This document shows, one piece after another, positions 56,722 through 64,000 of a DNA stretch of 64,000 nucleotides. The notes beneath the pieces were generated by a model. It was not told the DNA's origin. It saw only the letters and a list, made by a program, of their open reading frames with translations, and did not search any database. The position numbers were made by a program, and so were the translations under genes. This stretch comes from Cupriavidus sp. U2 (GTDB lineage Bacteria; Pseudomonadota; Gammaproteobacteria; Burkholderiales; Burkholderiaceae). How positions within the stretch are numbered: position 1 is the stretch's first letter; each line of letters begins with the position of its first letter. The stretch is from NCBI RefSeq assembly GCF_009663685.2, contig NZ_RCOG02000024.1, positions 79,976 through 143,975 of the forward strand, in the 5' to 3' direction.

Positions 56722-59307
56722 TCATGGAACACGCGCGAACAGTCGTGCGCCGATCGGCCCGGTGGCGATGCGCAGGCCAAGCGCCCGCCCCAGCGCGCGA
56801 TGGTGTTCCCATCGCAAATCTCCGAAAAATGCGTGAGCGGGGTCTCCGGGAGGGAATGCCGAATGCCCCGTGCCGTGCTGGCGTACCGCGTCGGGGGCCC
56901 AGCCGGTGAGGCACGGCCTGATGACGATGATGCGAGCCCGGGGCGGGCCGGCCTGTCCCGCCTCGTGGACATTCAGAAGCACTGCAAACTTGTCGCCGGC
57001 ATCGGCCGGAGTGTTGCCGGAAAGGTCATCTGGCGTGCCGAAAACCGTGCCCAGCACGGGGTCCCGTGCGGCAGCGTGGTCCACCTCGATGCTCAGGCCC
57101 AGGTCCGCACGCGCACGCGCGATCAGGTTGTCCAGGTCGGCAAAGCGGTTGCCGCCATCGCGGCCAATATCGCCGCAGCCATCGCACAGCACGATCAGGC
57201 TCACCTGCCGCTCGGGCCGTAGCAGTTCGTAGACCGCCGTGTTGTCGAAGTGGCCGCCGTCCGACAGATACTGCCAGCCGTCCCGCATGCCGTGGAAGCG
57301 CCCCGTCAGTTCGCAGGCCAACTGGTATTGGGTGCGGAACAGTTGGCCAAACCAGCCGGGATGGGGTGGATGACTGACGCCATTGGCCGTCATGCGCCCT
57401 TGCCACCATACGCCGGGACGCAGATTGGCCAGCCCCACCAGCAGCGAAGCGCCCGGCGTGGCGGCATTGCCCGGCCCGATGGGCACGGCACCGCCGGAAA
57501 GCGCGATCCAGTCGCCGACGGCGCGTAGCCGCGCGCCGCCTGGCATGCCATCGACAGTGACCCGAACGTGGTGGCCCGGCGTGGCGGGCCCTGCGGCGGG
57601 TGGCGATACCTGGGGGGAGCCGGGTCCGACGCAAAGCGGCCGTCCGCGCCGGCCGCGCGGAATCCGCTGTCCCGCCAGGTCGATCGACGCGTTCAGCGTC
57701 ACATTGATCAGATGCAGCGGCGCCAACGCGCGCGGATCGTAATAGGCGTCGAGCGCCAGCGCGTCGCCGGGCGTCGGGGTGGTCCGGTTTGCCGCATCGG
57801 TAGCGGCATGGCGCTGCCCATTGGTGGCACCTAGATAAATACGCGTGAGCCGCGCGGCATGAAGCGGCTGCAGCGTCGACAGATTCACCAGGCCAACGCT
57901 GCGCCCCACGCCGATGGCAACGGCCACCGCGATCAAGGCCAGCGCGACCAGGGACGACGTGGTCCACGCCTTGCCGAAGACCAGCCAATCGACGGGTTCC
58001 CCGCCGTCCCAGCGCACCCAGAGCACGAGCCACGACCACAGCGCGACGAGCAGAAGCGCCAGCGTGGCCGCGGCGGCGCCTGTCAGCAGTGCGGCAAAAG
58101 ACGGTGCGGGAAGCCGGCGCCATGTCGAGCCCGTCGCGGCGGTGGCAGCGCGCGGGGCGGGGTCGCGGCGGGTGGCGCCGTGATGGACCACCCAGGCCAG
58201 CGCGCCCGCAGTCAGGACCGGGCCGGCCAGGCGCCAGGGGTGGGCGGCCATCGATCCATACAGATACCAGCTGCGGGCGATGGTGTCGGCCACACCCAGC
58301 GCCGCCAGCCCGGCTGTCAGCGTGGCCGCGGCGCGCAACGCACGCGCGGCCCGCGCACGGTACGCGGCCACGGTGCGTGGCGCCGGCAGCAGTACGACCA
58401 GTCCCGTGGCCACAACCAGCCAGATCAGGAGGGCCGTCTTGAAGGTTTCCATCAGCACCAGCGCGGCGGCCATGCCGGTCAGCAGCACCGCCCGCGTCAA
58501 GGCACGGGCTGGCTGGCCGGCATCGTCCGTGCGCGGATACAGGAGCCAGCACGCCATGGCCGGCGGTACGGCCAGCAACAGCGCCGACGCGATCGGCAGC
58601 CACAGGTATTCGCTCCACCAGACGGGTGGAAGGTTCTCGTTAAAGGCCCGTCGCGCGGCGTAAAGCAGCGTCATCTCTTCGCGGCCCACGCCGGGCCACG
58701 CGCCGATCATCAGATGCAGCCCAAGCGCCAGCAGGGCCAGCATCGCCAGCAACATGCTGCCGAGAATGCACTGCATCGCCAACCAGTTGCGCACCACGAC
58801 GATGGCCGCCCACAGGCCGTCGCCTGCATCTGCCGATGTCAGCGCATGGCTACTCTCGCGCAGCCACGCCATGGCGCGGCGCCCGGCCGGGGCGTTCGCA
58901 TTGCCTTGCATGGTGCCGTAGGCGGATTCGGCGGCTTGCCGGGGGGTGCTCCCTGGCTCCAGCCGGCCAGGTATGAACAGGCTGGTAAAGAATGCGCCGA
59001 TAAAACTGCCGCTGCCAACAGTCGACAGGTAGTCGAAACGGGCCAGCAGCGATTGTGCTGGCGGCGTCGAGGCTGGCATGCCACTGTCTGTGGAAAGGGG
59101 CGACGGGGGACAGGCTGACTCGGACAGCGCCTGCATGACGCCCAGGCAAAAGGCGGCGCCCCGCAGGCCGCCGCCGGACAACGCCAGAGCCACGCGCTGG
59201 CGCGCGGCCGGCGCGATGGGCAGCCGCAGCGCGCGACGACGATGCGCCACACGGGCGGCTTCATCGTCCCACCCGGAATCGTCCCAGCCCTGGTTGCCTT
59301 GCGGCAT
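56722..59307 (-). CDS. Patatin-like phospholipase interrupted by membrane helices
   Basis: An 861-residue protein. The oxyanion-hole motif SGGGLRG is at 44-50, and the nucleophile region VGSGSFIG at 97-104 (Ser101 likely). The catalytic aspartate motif LSDGGHFDN lies about 580 residues on, near 683. Between them are about seven or eight hydrophobic helices (about 165-475). The nucleophile elbow departs from the usual GGS: here Ser-Gly-Ser. It is likely an inner-membrane lipase of unknown substrate. Confidence 0.82.
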   Translation of the reverse strand: MPQGNQGWDDSGWDDEAARVAHRRRALRLPIAPAARQRVALALSGGGLRGAAFCLGVMQALSESACPPSPLSTDSGMPASTPPAQSLLARFDYLSTVGSGSFIGAFFTSLFIPGRLEPGSTPRQAAESAYGTMQGNANAPAGRRAMAWLRESSHALTSADAGDGLWAAIVVVRNWLAMQCILGSMLLAMLALLALGLHLMIGAWPGVGREEMTLLYAARRAFNENLPPVWWSEYLWLPIASALLLAVPPAMACWLLYPRTDDAGQPARALTRAVLLTGMAAALVLMETFKTALLIWLVVATGLVVLLPAPRTVAAYRARAARALRAAATLTAGLAALGVADTIARSWYLYGSMAAHPWRLAGPVLTAGALAWVVHHGATRRDPAPRAATAATGSTWRRLPAPSFAALLTGAAAATLALLLVALWSWLVLWVRWDGGEPVDWLVFGKAWTTSSLVALALIAVAVAIGVGRSVGLVNLSTLQPLHAARLTRIYLGATNGQRHAATDAANRTTPTPGDALALDAYYDPRALAPLHLINVTLNASIDLAGQRIPRGRRGRPLCVGPGSPQVSPPAAGPATPGHHVRVTVDGMPGGARLRAVGDWIALSGGAVPIGPGNAATPGASLLVGLANLRPGVWWQGRMTANGVSHPPHPGWFGQLFRTQYQLACELTGRFHGMRDGWQYLSDGGHFDNTAVYELLRPERQVSLIVLCDGCGDIGRDGGNRFADLDNLIARARADLGLSIEVDHAAARDPVLGTVFGTPDDLSGNTPADAGDKFAVLLNVHEAGQAGPPRARIIVIRPCLTGWAPDAVRQHGTGHSAFPPGDPAHAFFGDLRWEHHRALGRALGLRIATGPIGARLFARVP

Positions 59308-59397
59308 GCCCGCCCCTTTCGCGCACAGACCGTCTGGGGCCAGTATAGGAGCGGCAGCGGAATGGAAAGCGGCGATCGGCCTGGGCCGGGCGGGGGC

Positions 59398-60375
59398 CTA
59401 GTGGGCGGCAGCCTGGGTCGGCGCGTCGGGCGTGGTGGCCGGCAGCGGATTCAGCGCGCCTTGCAGGCGCTTCCATTCATCGAACCCGCCGGCCAGCGCC
59501 CAGGTGTTCGGGTAGCCGGCCGCACGCAGCCGCTCGGCAAGCACGGCCGCCGACATTTCATGCGGACAGGCGCAGTAGACGACGATGTCGGTGCCCTTGT
59601 CGTGATCGGCCAGTGCGCTGAACGGTCCACGCATTTCCATGACCAGGGCGCCGGGAATACGCTCGATCGGCGTCGAGCCATGCGCCCGGACATCGACCAC
59701 CACCATGGGGCGGTCGGCCGCGCCACGGCGTTGTTCCATTTCCATCACGGTCATGCGGGGGATGCGACCCGTGCGGCGCAGCAGGCGCCAGCGTTGCCAG
59801 AAGCGCCAGACGATGAACAGGGCGAATCCGCCCAGCGCAACCAGGACGGCGACGTGGCCATAGGCGCTGAACGCCGCCAGGATCGTGTCGACGAAGTCGC
59901 TGAAGACCACGCCGGCCAGCAGCGCCCCGCCGGCCCAGACCAGTGCGCCGAGCGCGTCGTAGCAGAGGAAAGTCAGGAAGGGTGTGGCCGTCATGCCCGC
60001 CATGGCCGTGGAAAGTGCTCCTGCACCCGGCAGCAGCTTGGCAAATACCAGCGATCGCGGACCCACCCGCAGGTACAGCGACTGGGTCTGGCGGATGCAG
60101 GTATCGGGCGACAGGGACACCCGGCAGATCGTGCGCAGCATGGGCTGGCCCAGCCGCTTGCCGGCGAAATACCAGGCACTATCCGCGATCAGGCAGGCGG
60201 CGATGACCGCGAACAGGACCGCGCCGATCGATGGGCCGGTCTCCTGCATCGACAGTGCGCCGGCCACGAACAGCATCGGATAGGCCGGCACCGGCAGACC
60301 CGCCTGCTCGGCCAGCACGTTCAGGAATACCAGACTCAATCCATGGCCCTCGAGCAAGGCCTGCAGATCACCCAC
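59398..60375 (-). CDS. DedA-family membrane protein fused to a rhodanese domain
   Basis: A fusion of about 325 residues. The N-terminal DedA/SNARE-associated part has about five helices and the signature AEQAGLPVPAYPMLFVAGAL, then FAKLLPGAGALSTAMAGMT. A cytosolic C-terminal rhodanese domain has VVYCACPHEMSAA, with the active-site Cys in CACPHE, and ALAGGFDEWK. GTG at 60375 follows GGGAGACATGTC, a better site than the upstream ATGs at 60411 and 60399. DedA proteins are linked to undecaprenyl-phosphate flipping; the sulfur-transfer partner is unknown. Confidence 0.85.
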   Translation of the reverse strand: MGDLQALLEGHGLSLVFLNVLAEQAGLPVPAYPMLFVAGALSMQETGPSIGAVLFAVIAACLIADSAWYFAGKRLGQPMLRTICRVSLSPDTCIRQTQSLYLRVGPRSLVFAKLLPGAGALSTAMAGMTATPFLTFLCYDALGALVWAGGALLAGVVFSDFVDTILAAFSAYGHVAVLVALGGFALFIVWRFWQRWRLLRRTGRIPRMTVMEMEQRRGAADRPMVVVDVRAHGSTPIERIPGALVMEMRGPFSALADHDKGTDIVVYCACPHEMSAAVLAERLRAAGYPNTWALAGGFDEWKRLQGALNPLPATTPDAPTQAAAH

Positions 60376-60489
60376 GACATGTCTCCCGCATTTGGTCATT
60401 GCCGGCGGCATTGAAGCAAGGGGGCACCGCCGGACCGGTGTGTAGTGTGCCAGCGCGCCGCGCGGCTTGCACGCGGCTGAATCGCCGGC

Positions 60490-60921
60490 TTACTTCAAAT
60501 TCGTTGAAGGGAATGCGTCCAGGTCGTGCTCGCCAGCGCCGCCTTGCCCCGGACGCAAGGCCAACAGTGTGTCATTGAACTCCTTCAGGATAGCGGTGTA
60601 TCGCGGAAACAGTGTGTTGACGACCGCGGCATTGGCTTGGCCGGCTGCCGATTCCAGTGACTTGCCGGCCGCTACGAGCGTGTTGCAGCGCGCCAGTGCG
60701 GCGCTGCCCTTGATGCGATGCAGGCTGCGCTGCACAGCGACCCAGTCCCGCAGGGCGATGGCCTTGCGCAAGGCGCGCGCGTCGGCGGCATTGCCGTCCA
60801 GCAGGCGGGCCACCAGCATGGCTTGCACCGTGGCGTCGTGGCATGCCGCACCCCGCACCGCGACGCCGATGGCGTGGCGTTCTTCGGCGGTGAGATGGAT
60901 GCATGCCGTGCCAGTGTTCAT
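60490..60921 (-). CDS. Stand-alone Hpt (histidine phosphotransfer) protein
   Basis: A 143-residue helical protein with the Hpt phosphorylation motif HRIKGSAAL (His at about residue 68). A free Hpt protein passes phosphate between a hybrid kinase and a response regulator. Its start overlaps the stop of the upstream NarL-type regulator gene by 4 bp (ATGA). No sensor kinase gene is in the window. Confidence 0.8.
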   Translation of the reverse strand: MNTGTACIHLTAEERHAIGVAVRGAACHDATVQAMLVARLLDGNAADARALRKAIALRDWVAVQRSLHRIKGSAALARCNTLVAAGKSLESAAGQANAAVVNTLFPRYTAILKEFNDTLLALRPGQGGAGEHDLDAFPSTNLK

Positions 60922-61562
60922 GGAACCAGCCGGCAGCGGCGCGCAAAGTCGACCAGATCGACCAGGGATTCGGCGCCGAGTTTGTTCATGATGCGTGTCT
61001 TGTAGCTGCTCACGGTCTTGTTGCTGATGAACAGGGCCTTGCCGATGGCCTTGTTCGTCATGCCGCGCGTGAGCATGCGGAGGATTTCCATCTCCTTGTC
61101 GGTCAGCTTTCCCAGTCCTTGGGTGTCGTTTGGAGATTGCCCGTCGCGCTGTGGGTCGCGCGGCATGTCGCGCGGCGTGCACGAAGGAAACACCGAAAAT
61201 CCGCCAAGCACGCTTTGCACGCAGCGCACGATGGCTTCCAGATCCTGGGTCTTGCTGACAAAGCCCTGCGCGCCGGCCTGCATCGCGCGGGCAGCGAACG
61301 GCACGGCATCCTGCGCGGTCAGCACCAGCACGCGTACCCCAGGGTGGGCCGCCCGCATGCGCGGTACGGCGTCCAGTCCACTCATGCGCGGAATGTCCAG
61401 GTCCAGGATGACGAGGTCGGCCCGGTATTGCCTGACCAGATCGACGGCGGTCTGGCCGTTGTCGGCTTCGGTGATGCGCTTGATGTCCGGCAGCTGCGAC
61501 AGCTGTGCCCGCAGGGCGAGTCGCAACGCCGGGTGATCGTCGACGATCAGGATGGTTGTCAT
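60918..61562 (-). CDS. NarL/FixJ-family response regulator
   Basis: A 214-residue response regulator. The receiver domain is at residues 1-120 (ILIVDDHPALR, phospho-acceptor Asp in VILDLDIPRMSG, and VSKT). The LuxR-type helix-turn-helix is at about 150-205 (LTDKEMEILRMLTRGMTNKAIGKALFISNKTVSSYKTRI). The layout is BvgA/EvgA-like. It is translationally coupled to the Hpt gene. Confidence 0.92.
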   Translation of the reverse strand: MTTILIVDDHPALRLALRAQLSQLPDIKRITEADNGQTAVDLVRQYRADLVILDLDIPRMSGLDAVPRMRAAHPGVRVLVLTAQDAVPFAARAMQAGAQGFVSKTQDLEAIVRCVQSVLGGFSVFPSCTPRDMPRDPQRDGQSPNDTQGLGKLTDKEMEILRMLTRGMTNKAIGKALFISNKTVSSYKTRIMNKLGAESLVDLVDFARRCRLVP

Positions 61563-61905
61563 GCCTTGCTCGCATGGCCAACGGGATGGGCCACTGTTTC
61601 ACATGGCGACCCAGTATAAGGAGGGCTCCCCCCGCCGAAAATGCGACGCTTCCGCAATTGCTGTGGGAAATTTCCGCAACGAGTCTGAAAGTTGCAGAAA
61701 GTCCGCGTTACGTCAGTCGCTCCGGCACGGCGCGGCGTTGCGCCGGCCAAAAAAATAGCGACCCGCCGTGATTACGGGGGCCGCGAATCGGGAATGCGAG
61801 GAGGTCAGATTCCTCAAGGACAGTTATCGACACTTCACAGGTCGGCTGATCCCCACCGAGGTGGGGCATGCGGCACAAATGACCGGGTCCATGCCGCACG
61901 CCGTG
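61563..61905. other. Intergenic region with TTCCGCAA direct repeats
   Basis: A 343-bp gap without a convincing gene. It holds TTCCGCAA at 61650-61657 and 61672-61679 (22 bp apart), with a GGAAATTTCC palindrome at 61666-61675. This is about 90-120 bp ahead of the response-regulator start, where a NarL-type protein could bind. Confidence 0.45.
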
Positions 61906-62787
61906 TCATGCCATCAGCCGGTCAGGCCGGGTGGCCGGCGCCGCGCGTGCCCGCAGGCGGCGAACCGCGACTTCGACCTCGGCATGAGCGGCATCGAGCC
62001 AATCGATCCGATGCCGCACCGGATCGTTGGGCGAAAGGTCGTGCTCGCTGATTTCGCGCAGGAAGTAGCGCACCATGCTGCCCGCCCGTGCCGGCACGGG
62101 CATCATGCCCAGCAACCGGTCGTGTGCAAGCAACCCCAGGGCAGCCGCGTGCTGCAAGGCGGCCCATGCGGTACGGCCCAGCGCGACATACACGGCATCG
62201 GGGCGGCATTGCCGGAGCGCCCCGAGGAACAGGTTGTCGAACACTATCCGCAGCATGGGGGCATCGAGCAGGTCGTCCAGCGTGCCATCGAACACCAGGC
62301 CGCGCCGGGTGGTGGCGTGCGGCAACACGGCCAAGGGCTGGATCGCTTCGAATCCATCGTTCCAGAGTGCGGCGGCGTGCGGCTGGCCGATCAGCTCGGG
62401 AATCCGGAAATGATCGAGCATCCGGATCAGATTGGGCCGAACCATGTGCCCGCCCAGTTCCACCCGCCGTTTGTGTTCGCGCTGAATGACGCGGCCGGGC
62501 GCGTGTGCGCGCAGCAACTCGTCGGTCACCGTCGCAGCCAGTTGCACATGCGCATGGCCCGGCGTGGTACTGACCAGTATCAGTCTGGCGTTTTCGTTTC
62601 GATGCTCGAACGGGACGTACTTCATGACATAGGTACCGTCCTGATCCACAACGACTGGCTTTTCTGCGATACCGCGAATGCCGCCACGACGGATGCGCGC
62701 GCAATACTCTTCTAGGTAATTCGCCAAGATGTCCCCGCTCCCGATGCTTCCCTGCCTTGTGCAACCGATGTTCTTTTTTGCGTCCAT
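61906..62787 (-). CDS. Unknown protein, weak resemblance to uracil-DNA-glycosylase fold
   Basis: A 293-residue soluble protein I do not recognise. Two spaced segments, RLILVSTTPGHAHVQ (about residue 76) and CRPDAVYVALGRTAWAALQ (about residue 200), recall the motif layout of the UDG-like superfamily, but the catalytic residues are not clear and this is weak. The C-terminus is rich in Arg/Ala. ATG 62787 follows GGGGCTTAAT; a longer frame opens at 62871. Local GC is lower at its 5' end, so acquisition by transfer is possible. Confidence 0.6.
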   Translation of the reverse strand: MDAKKNIGCTRQGSIGSGDILANYLEEYCARIRRGGIRGIAEKPVVVDQDGTYVMKYVPFEHRNENARLILVSTTPGHAHVQLAATVTDELLRAHAPGRVIQREHKRRVELGGHMVRPNLIRMLDHFRIPELIGQPHAAALWNDGFEAIQPLAVLPHATTRRGLVFDGTLDDLLDAPMLRIVFDNLFLGALRQCRPDAVYVALGRTAWAALQHAAALGLLAHDRLLGMMPVPARAGSMVRYFLREISEHDLSPNDPVRHRIDWLDAAHAEVEVAVRRLRARAAPATRPDRLMA

Positions 62788-63040
62788 ATTAAGCCCCGAT
62801 GAAGTGCCGACCAAGCGAATTAGTGCGCCATACATCGCATTGCGACGCAGGCTCCGTGGGCCATCGAACAAAGTTTGAAAACGTGCCCCGCGTTTGAGGG
62901 ATGCGATTCAGGGTCGGTTTTGTCTCACGCTGCAGGACACAGTGCGCGCGTTACGGGACAGGAAGATGACGCGCTGCCGATGCGAGCCTGTTGGATCGGG
63001 ATCGGTAAACGGCGAAGGGAAAGGGGAGGGCAGAGGGCAA

Positions 63041-63108
63041 AGAAAAAGGCCGGACACGGAGGTGTCCGGTAACCCATTTGCTGACTCAGGTCGTGTCAGA
63101 ACCCGAGG
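63041..63108 (-). ncRNA. Candidate Fur-regulated small RNA
   Basis: A minus-strand transcript of about 68 nt is predicted. It starts near 63108 (about 7 bp after a TATCAT -10 box) and ends after the terminator at 63043-63069. A 5' stem-loop can form from CTGAC and GTCAG arms (minus strand, about 63098-63080), then a short single-stranded part (CAAATGGGTTA) leads to the terminator stem with its T run. This is the layout of Hfq-dependent regulators such as RyhB. The transcript has not been seen; an OsmC 3' tail is the alternative. Confidence 0.5.
63043..63069 (-). terminator. Intrinsic terminator, minus strand
   Basis: CCGGACAC-CTCC-GTGTCCGG on the minus strand is followed by CC, five T residues, C and three T residues. 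It would stop both the candidate small RNA and read-through from the upstream OsmC-type gene. Confidence 0.88.
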
Positions 63109-63109
63109 A

Positions 63110-63136
63110 CACAAATGATAACCATTATCATTTGTG
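63110..63136. promoter_or_regulatory. Fur box (27-bp palindrome)
   Basis: CACAAATGATAA-N3-TTATCATTTGTG has 12 perfectly paired arm positions. The core TGATAAC-C-ATTATCA matches the Fur 7-1-7 consensus at 13 of 14 positions. It overlaps the spacer and -10 of the minus-strand promoter, as expected for a repressor. Confidence 0.85.
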
Positions 63137-63143
63137 CAGTCAA
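63115..63143 (-). promoter_or_regulatory. Sigma-70 promoter under Fur control
   Basis: On the minus strand, TTGACT (63143-63138), a 17-bp spacer and TATCAT (63120-63115) are a strong sigma-70 match, 5 of 6 bases at each box. The Fur palindrome covers the spacer and the -10 box. Confidence 0.75.
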
Positions 63144-63158
63144 TGCTTTATATCGGAC

Positions 63159-63548
63159 TCAGGCGGCCAGCGTGGTGTCGATCGTGATCTGCGCGCTGAG
63201 CGACTTGTGTACCGGGCACTTGTTGGCCACGCGGAGCAGGTCTTCCCGTACCTTCGGCGCCAATTCCCCGCGCAGTGCAATATGGCGGATCAGCTTGTAG
63301 GACCCCGGGGTTTCCTCGTGGGCCACGCTGACATGGATTTCCTGAAGGTCGTAACCCTTGCGCTTGGCGTAGATCTGAAGCGTGAGGGTGGTGCAGGCCG
63401 CCAGCGCAGAGTCCAGCAAGTCGTGCGGGTTTGGAATCGCCGGATTGCCCATCGGCGCATCAAGGTCGGCCTGCCACTGCGCCGTACCGTTGCCTAGATC
63501 GCAGACGCTCGAGCCGGCATCGGCTAGCCATTTAGCTTGGATTGTCAT
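63159..63548 (-). CDS. OsmC-family (YhfA-like) peroxidase-fold protein
   Basis: A 129-residue OsmC/Ohr-fold protein with two cysteines in the active-site pattern: ALAACTTLTL and VANKCPVHKSL. Proteins of this branch reduce organic peroxides or have unknown thiol chemistry. The start MTIQAKWLA at 63548 follows AGGAACACC. An earlier in-frame ATG is not used. Its stop lies 22 bp from the Fur palindrome. Confidence 0.88.
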   Translation of the reverse strand: MTIQAKWLADAGSSVCDLGNGTAQWQADLDAPMGNPAIPNPHDLLDSALAACTTLTLQIYAKRKGYDLQEIHVSVAHEETPGSYKLIRHIALRGELAPKVREDLLRVANKCPVHKSLSAQITIDTTLAA

Positions 63549-63846
63549 CGGTGGTGTTCCTGGTTCCTGTGTTCTGGTGAAAAGGCGGGCGGGCAGCCCG
63601 GCGACTCTGATTCTATACATGCACCGCCCCGGCTGCCGCCCAAGTGGCGTAATAGCATCTTTCGGGATTTTTCCACTGATGGATGACAAGGGGCTTGCGC
63701 CCCCGGCCAATCCCATCTAATATTCGCCCCCTCGCAACACAAAGCGCGCTGCAAACGCAGCAGCGACAACGGTTGCGGGGTTGGCAGGAGGTTGGCGTTG
63801 CGAAGTTCGCGGCGCCGGCCGGCAGAAAAAAGTTCTGCAAAAACTG

Positions 63847-63875
63847 TTGACGAAACGTTGAATGCTCTGCATAAT
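63847..63875 (+). promoter_or_regulatory. rRNA operon promoter
   Basis: TTGACG, a 17-bp spacer and CATAAT form a near-consensus sigma-70 promoter, with A-rich sequence upstream like an UP element. It precedes the boxA-bearing leader. The 300 bp before it (63549-63846) show no gene. Confidence 0.75.
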
Positions 63876-63885
63876 CTCGTTTCTC

Positions 63886-63907
63886 CGCTGCGACAAAAGA
63901 CGCAGCG
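63886..63907 (+). other. Leader hairpin of the rRNA operon
   Basis: CGCTGCG-N8-CGCAGCG forms a perfect 7-bp stem just after the rRNA promoter start region. It probably belongs to the antitermination (boxB-like) leader. Confidence 0.6.
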
Positions 63908-63935
63908 ACAGCGAACGGCAAAGCCGGTCGCTCGG

Positions 63936-64000
63936 GTTCTTTAACAAACAAACAACCGATAAGTGTGGGCGCTTGATGGCGAACGCCACGGAGCTTCGGC
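63936..64000 (+). other. boxA and start of rRNA leader (partial)
   Basis: GTTCTTTAACA at 63936-63946 matches the antitermination boxA that precedes 16S genes. The following AACCGATAAGTGTGGGCGC is the familiar betaproteobacterial rRNA leader. The 16S gene itself starts beyond the window. Confidence 0.75.

Larger units (their letters stand above)
62788..63158. other. Intergenic region holding the candidate Fur-regulated small RNA
   Basis: A 371-bp gap. No protein gene is convincing. It contains a Fur palindrome and promoter at about 63110-63143 and an intrinsic terminator at 63043-63069, both reading on the minus strand. The stretch 62788-63035 shows nothing further that I can support. Confidence 0.6.

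Noticed and set aside
62908..63114. 68-codon minus-strand frame overlapping the small RNA
   Set aside because: Its start lies upstream of the predicted transcription start, and the peptide is Ser/Pro-rich without any ribosome-binding site.

Overview
The window is about 67% GC chromosomal DNA of a betaproteobacterium in the Burkholderiaceae, most likely Cupriavidus or a close relative. This rests on the Bug/TctC-type periplasmic receptor, many LysR regulators, the lutABC-lldP lactate operon, lone eutBC genes, and an rRNA operon promoter and leader at the right edge. The species is inferred. Nearly all of the window is ordinary core and accessory metabolism. No prophage, insertion sequence, tRNA or CRISPR array is visible.

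Layout from left to right. 1-2.7 kb: ferrous iron transport genes feoA-feoB (feoB runs off the left edge), divergent from an ECF sigma factor/anti-sigma pair. 2.7-7.8 kb: a LysR regulator divergent from an acyl-CoA dehydrogenase, a Bug-type solute receptor and a CaiB-type CoA-transferase, probably one catabolic unit. 8-13.6 kb: the L-lactate operon lutA-lutC-lutB-lldP, divergent from its GntR regulator lldR, with a clear TGGT-N3-ACCA operator between them and a second copy just after lldR. 13.6-17.6 kb: a PerM-type exporter, ethanolamine ammonia-lyase eutBC, and a YbaK-type deacylase. 17.6-21.1 kb: a LysR regulator, a Fic protein with a small overlapping partner gene, and an MHS-family metabolite:proton symporter. 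21.5-24.2 kb: a small secreted protein, an acyl-CoA dehydrogenase, and two unknown genes, one of which has a perfect LexA (SOS) box. 24.3-30.7 kb: a two-domain M16 peptidase, the DNA-alkylation repair pair Ada/AlkA fusion and Ogt, an RNA ligase-like thpR, and a LysE exporter.

30.8-45.2 kb: regulators (LysR, IclR, LysR), a YcgR/PilZ flagellar brake with a sigma-28 promoter, a patatin/outer-membrane-barrel protein, a sirtuin, an EamA transporter, a DUF1439 protein, slyX, a VOC protein, argG, an SGNH hydrolase and an aldo/keto reductase. 45.4-60.4 kb: a divergent class A penicillin-binding protein, a GlsB/YeaQ membrane protein, a stand-alone EF-G, a polysaccharide-deacetylase lipoprotein, a DUF3047 protein, a lipoate-ligase-like protein, a chemoreceptor with a candidate sigma-28 promoter, a luciferase-like monooxygenase, a patatin interrupted by membrane helices, and a DedA-rhodanese fusion. 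60.4-64 kb: a NarL-type regulator overlapping a lone Hpt protein, an unknown gene, a candidate Fur-controlled small RNA, an OsmC-type protein, and the promoter, boxA and leader of an rRNA operon whose 16S gene lies beyond the window.

The most notable new signals are regulatory. (1) A promoter at 63115-63143, covered by a 27-bp Fur palindrome and followed about 40 nt after its predicted start by an intrinsic terminator, predicts an iron-responsive small RNA of about 68 nt on the minus strand. (2) A perfect SOS box precedes an uncharacterised 123-residue gene. (3) A second LldR operator lies downstream of lldR. (4) A Fic protein lacks its own inhibitory motif and overlaps an unrecognised partner gene.
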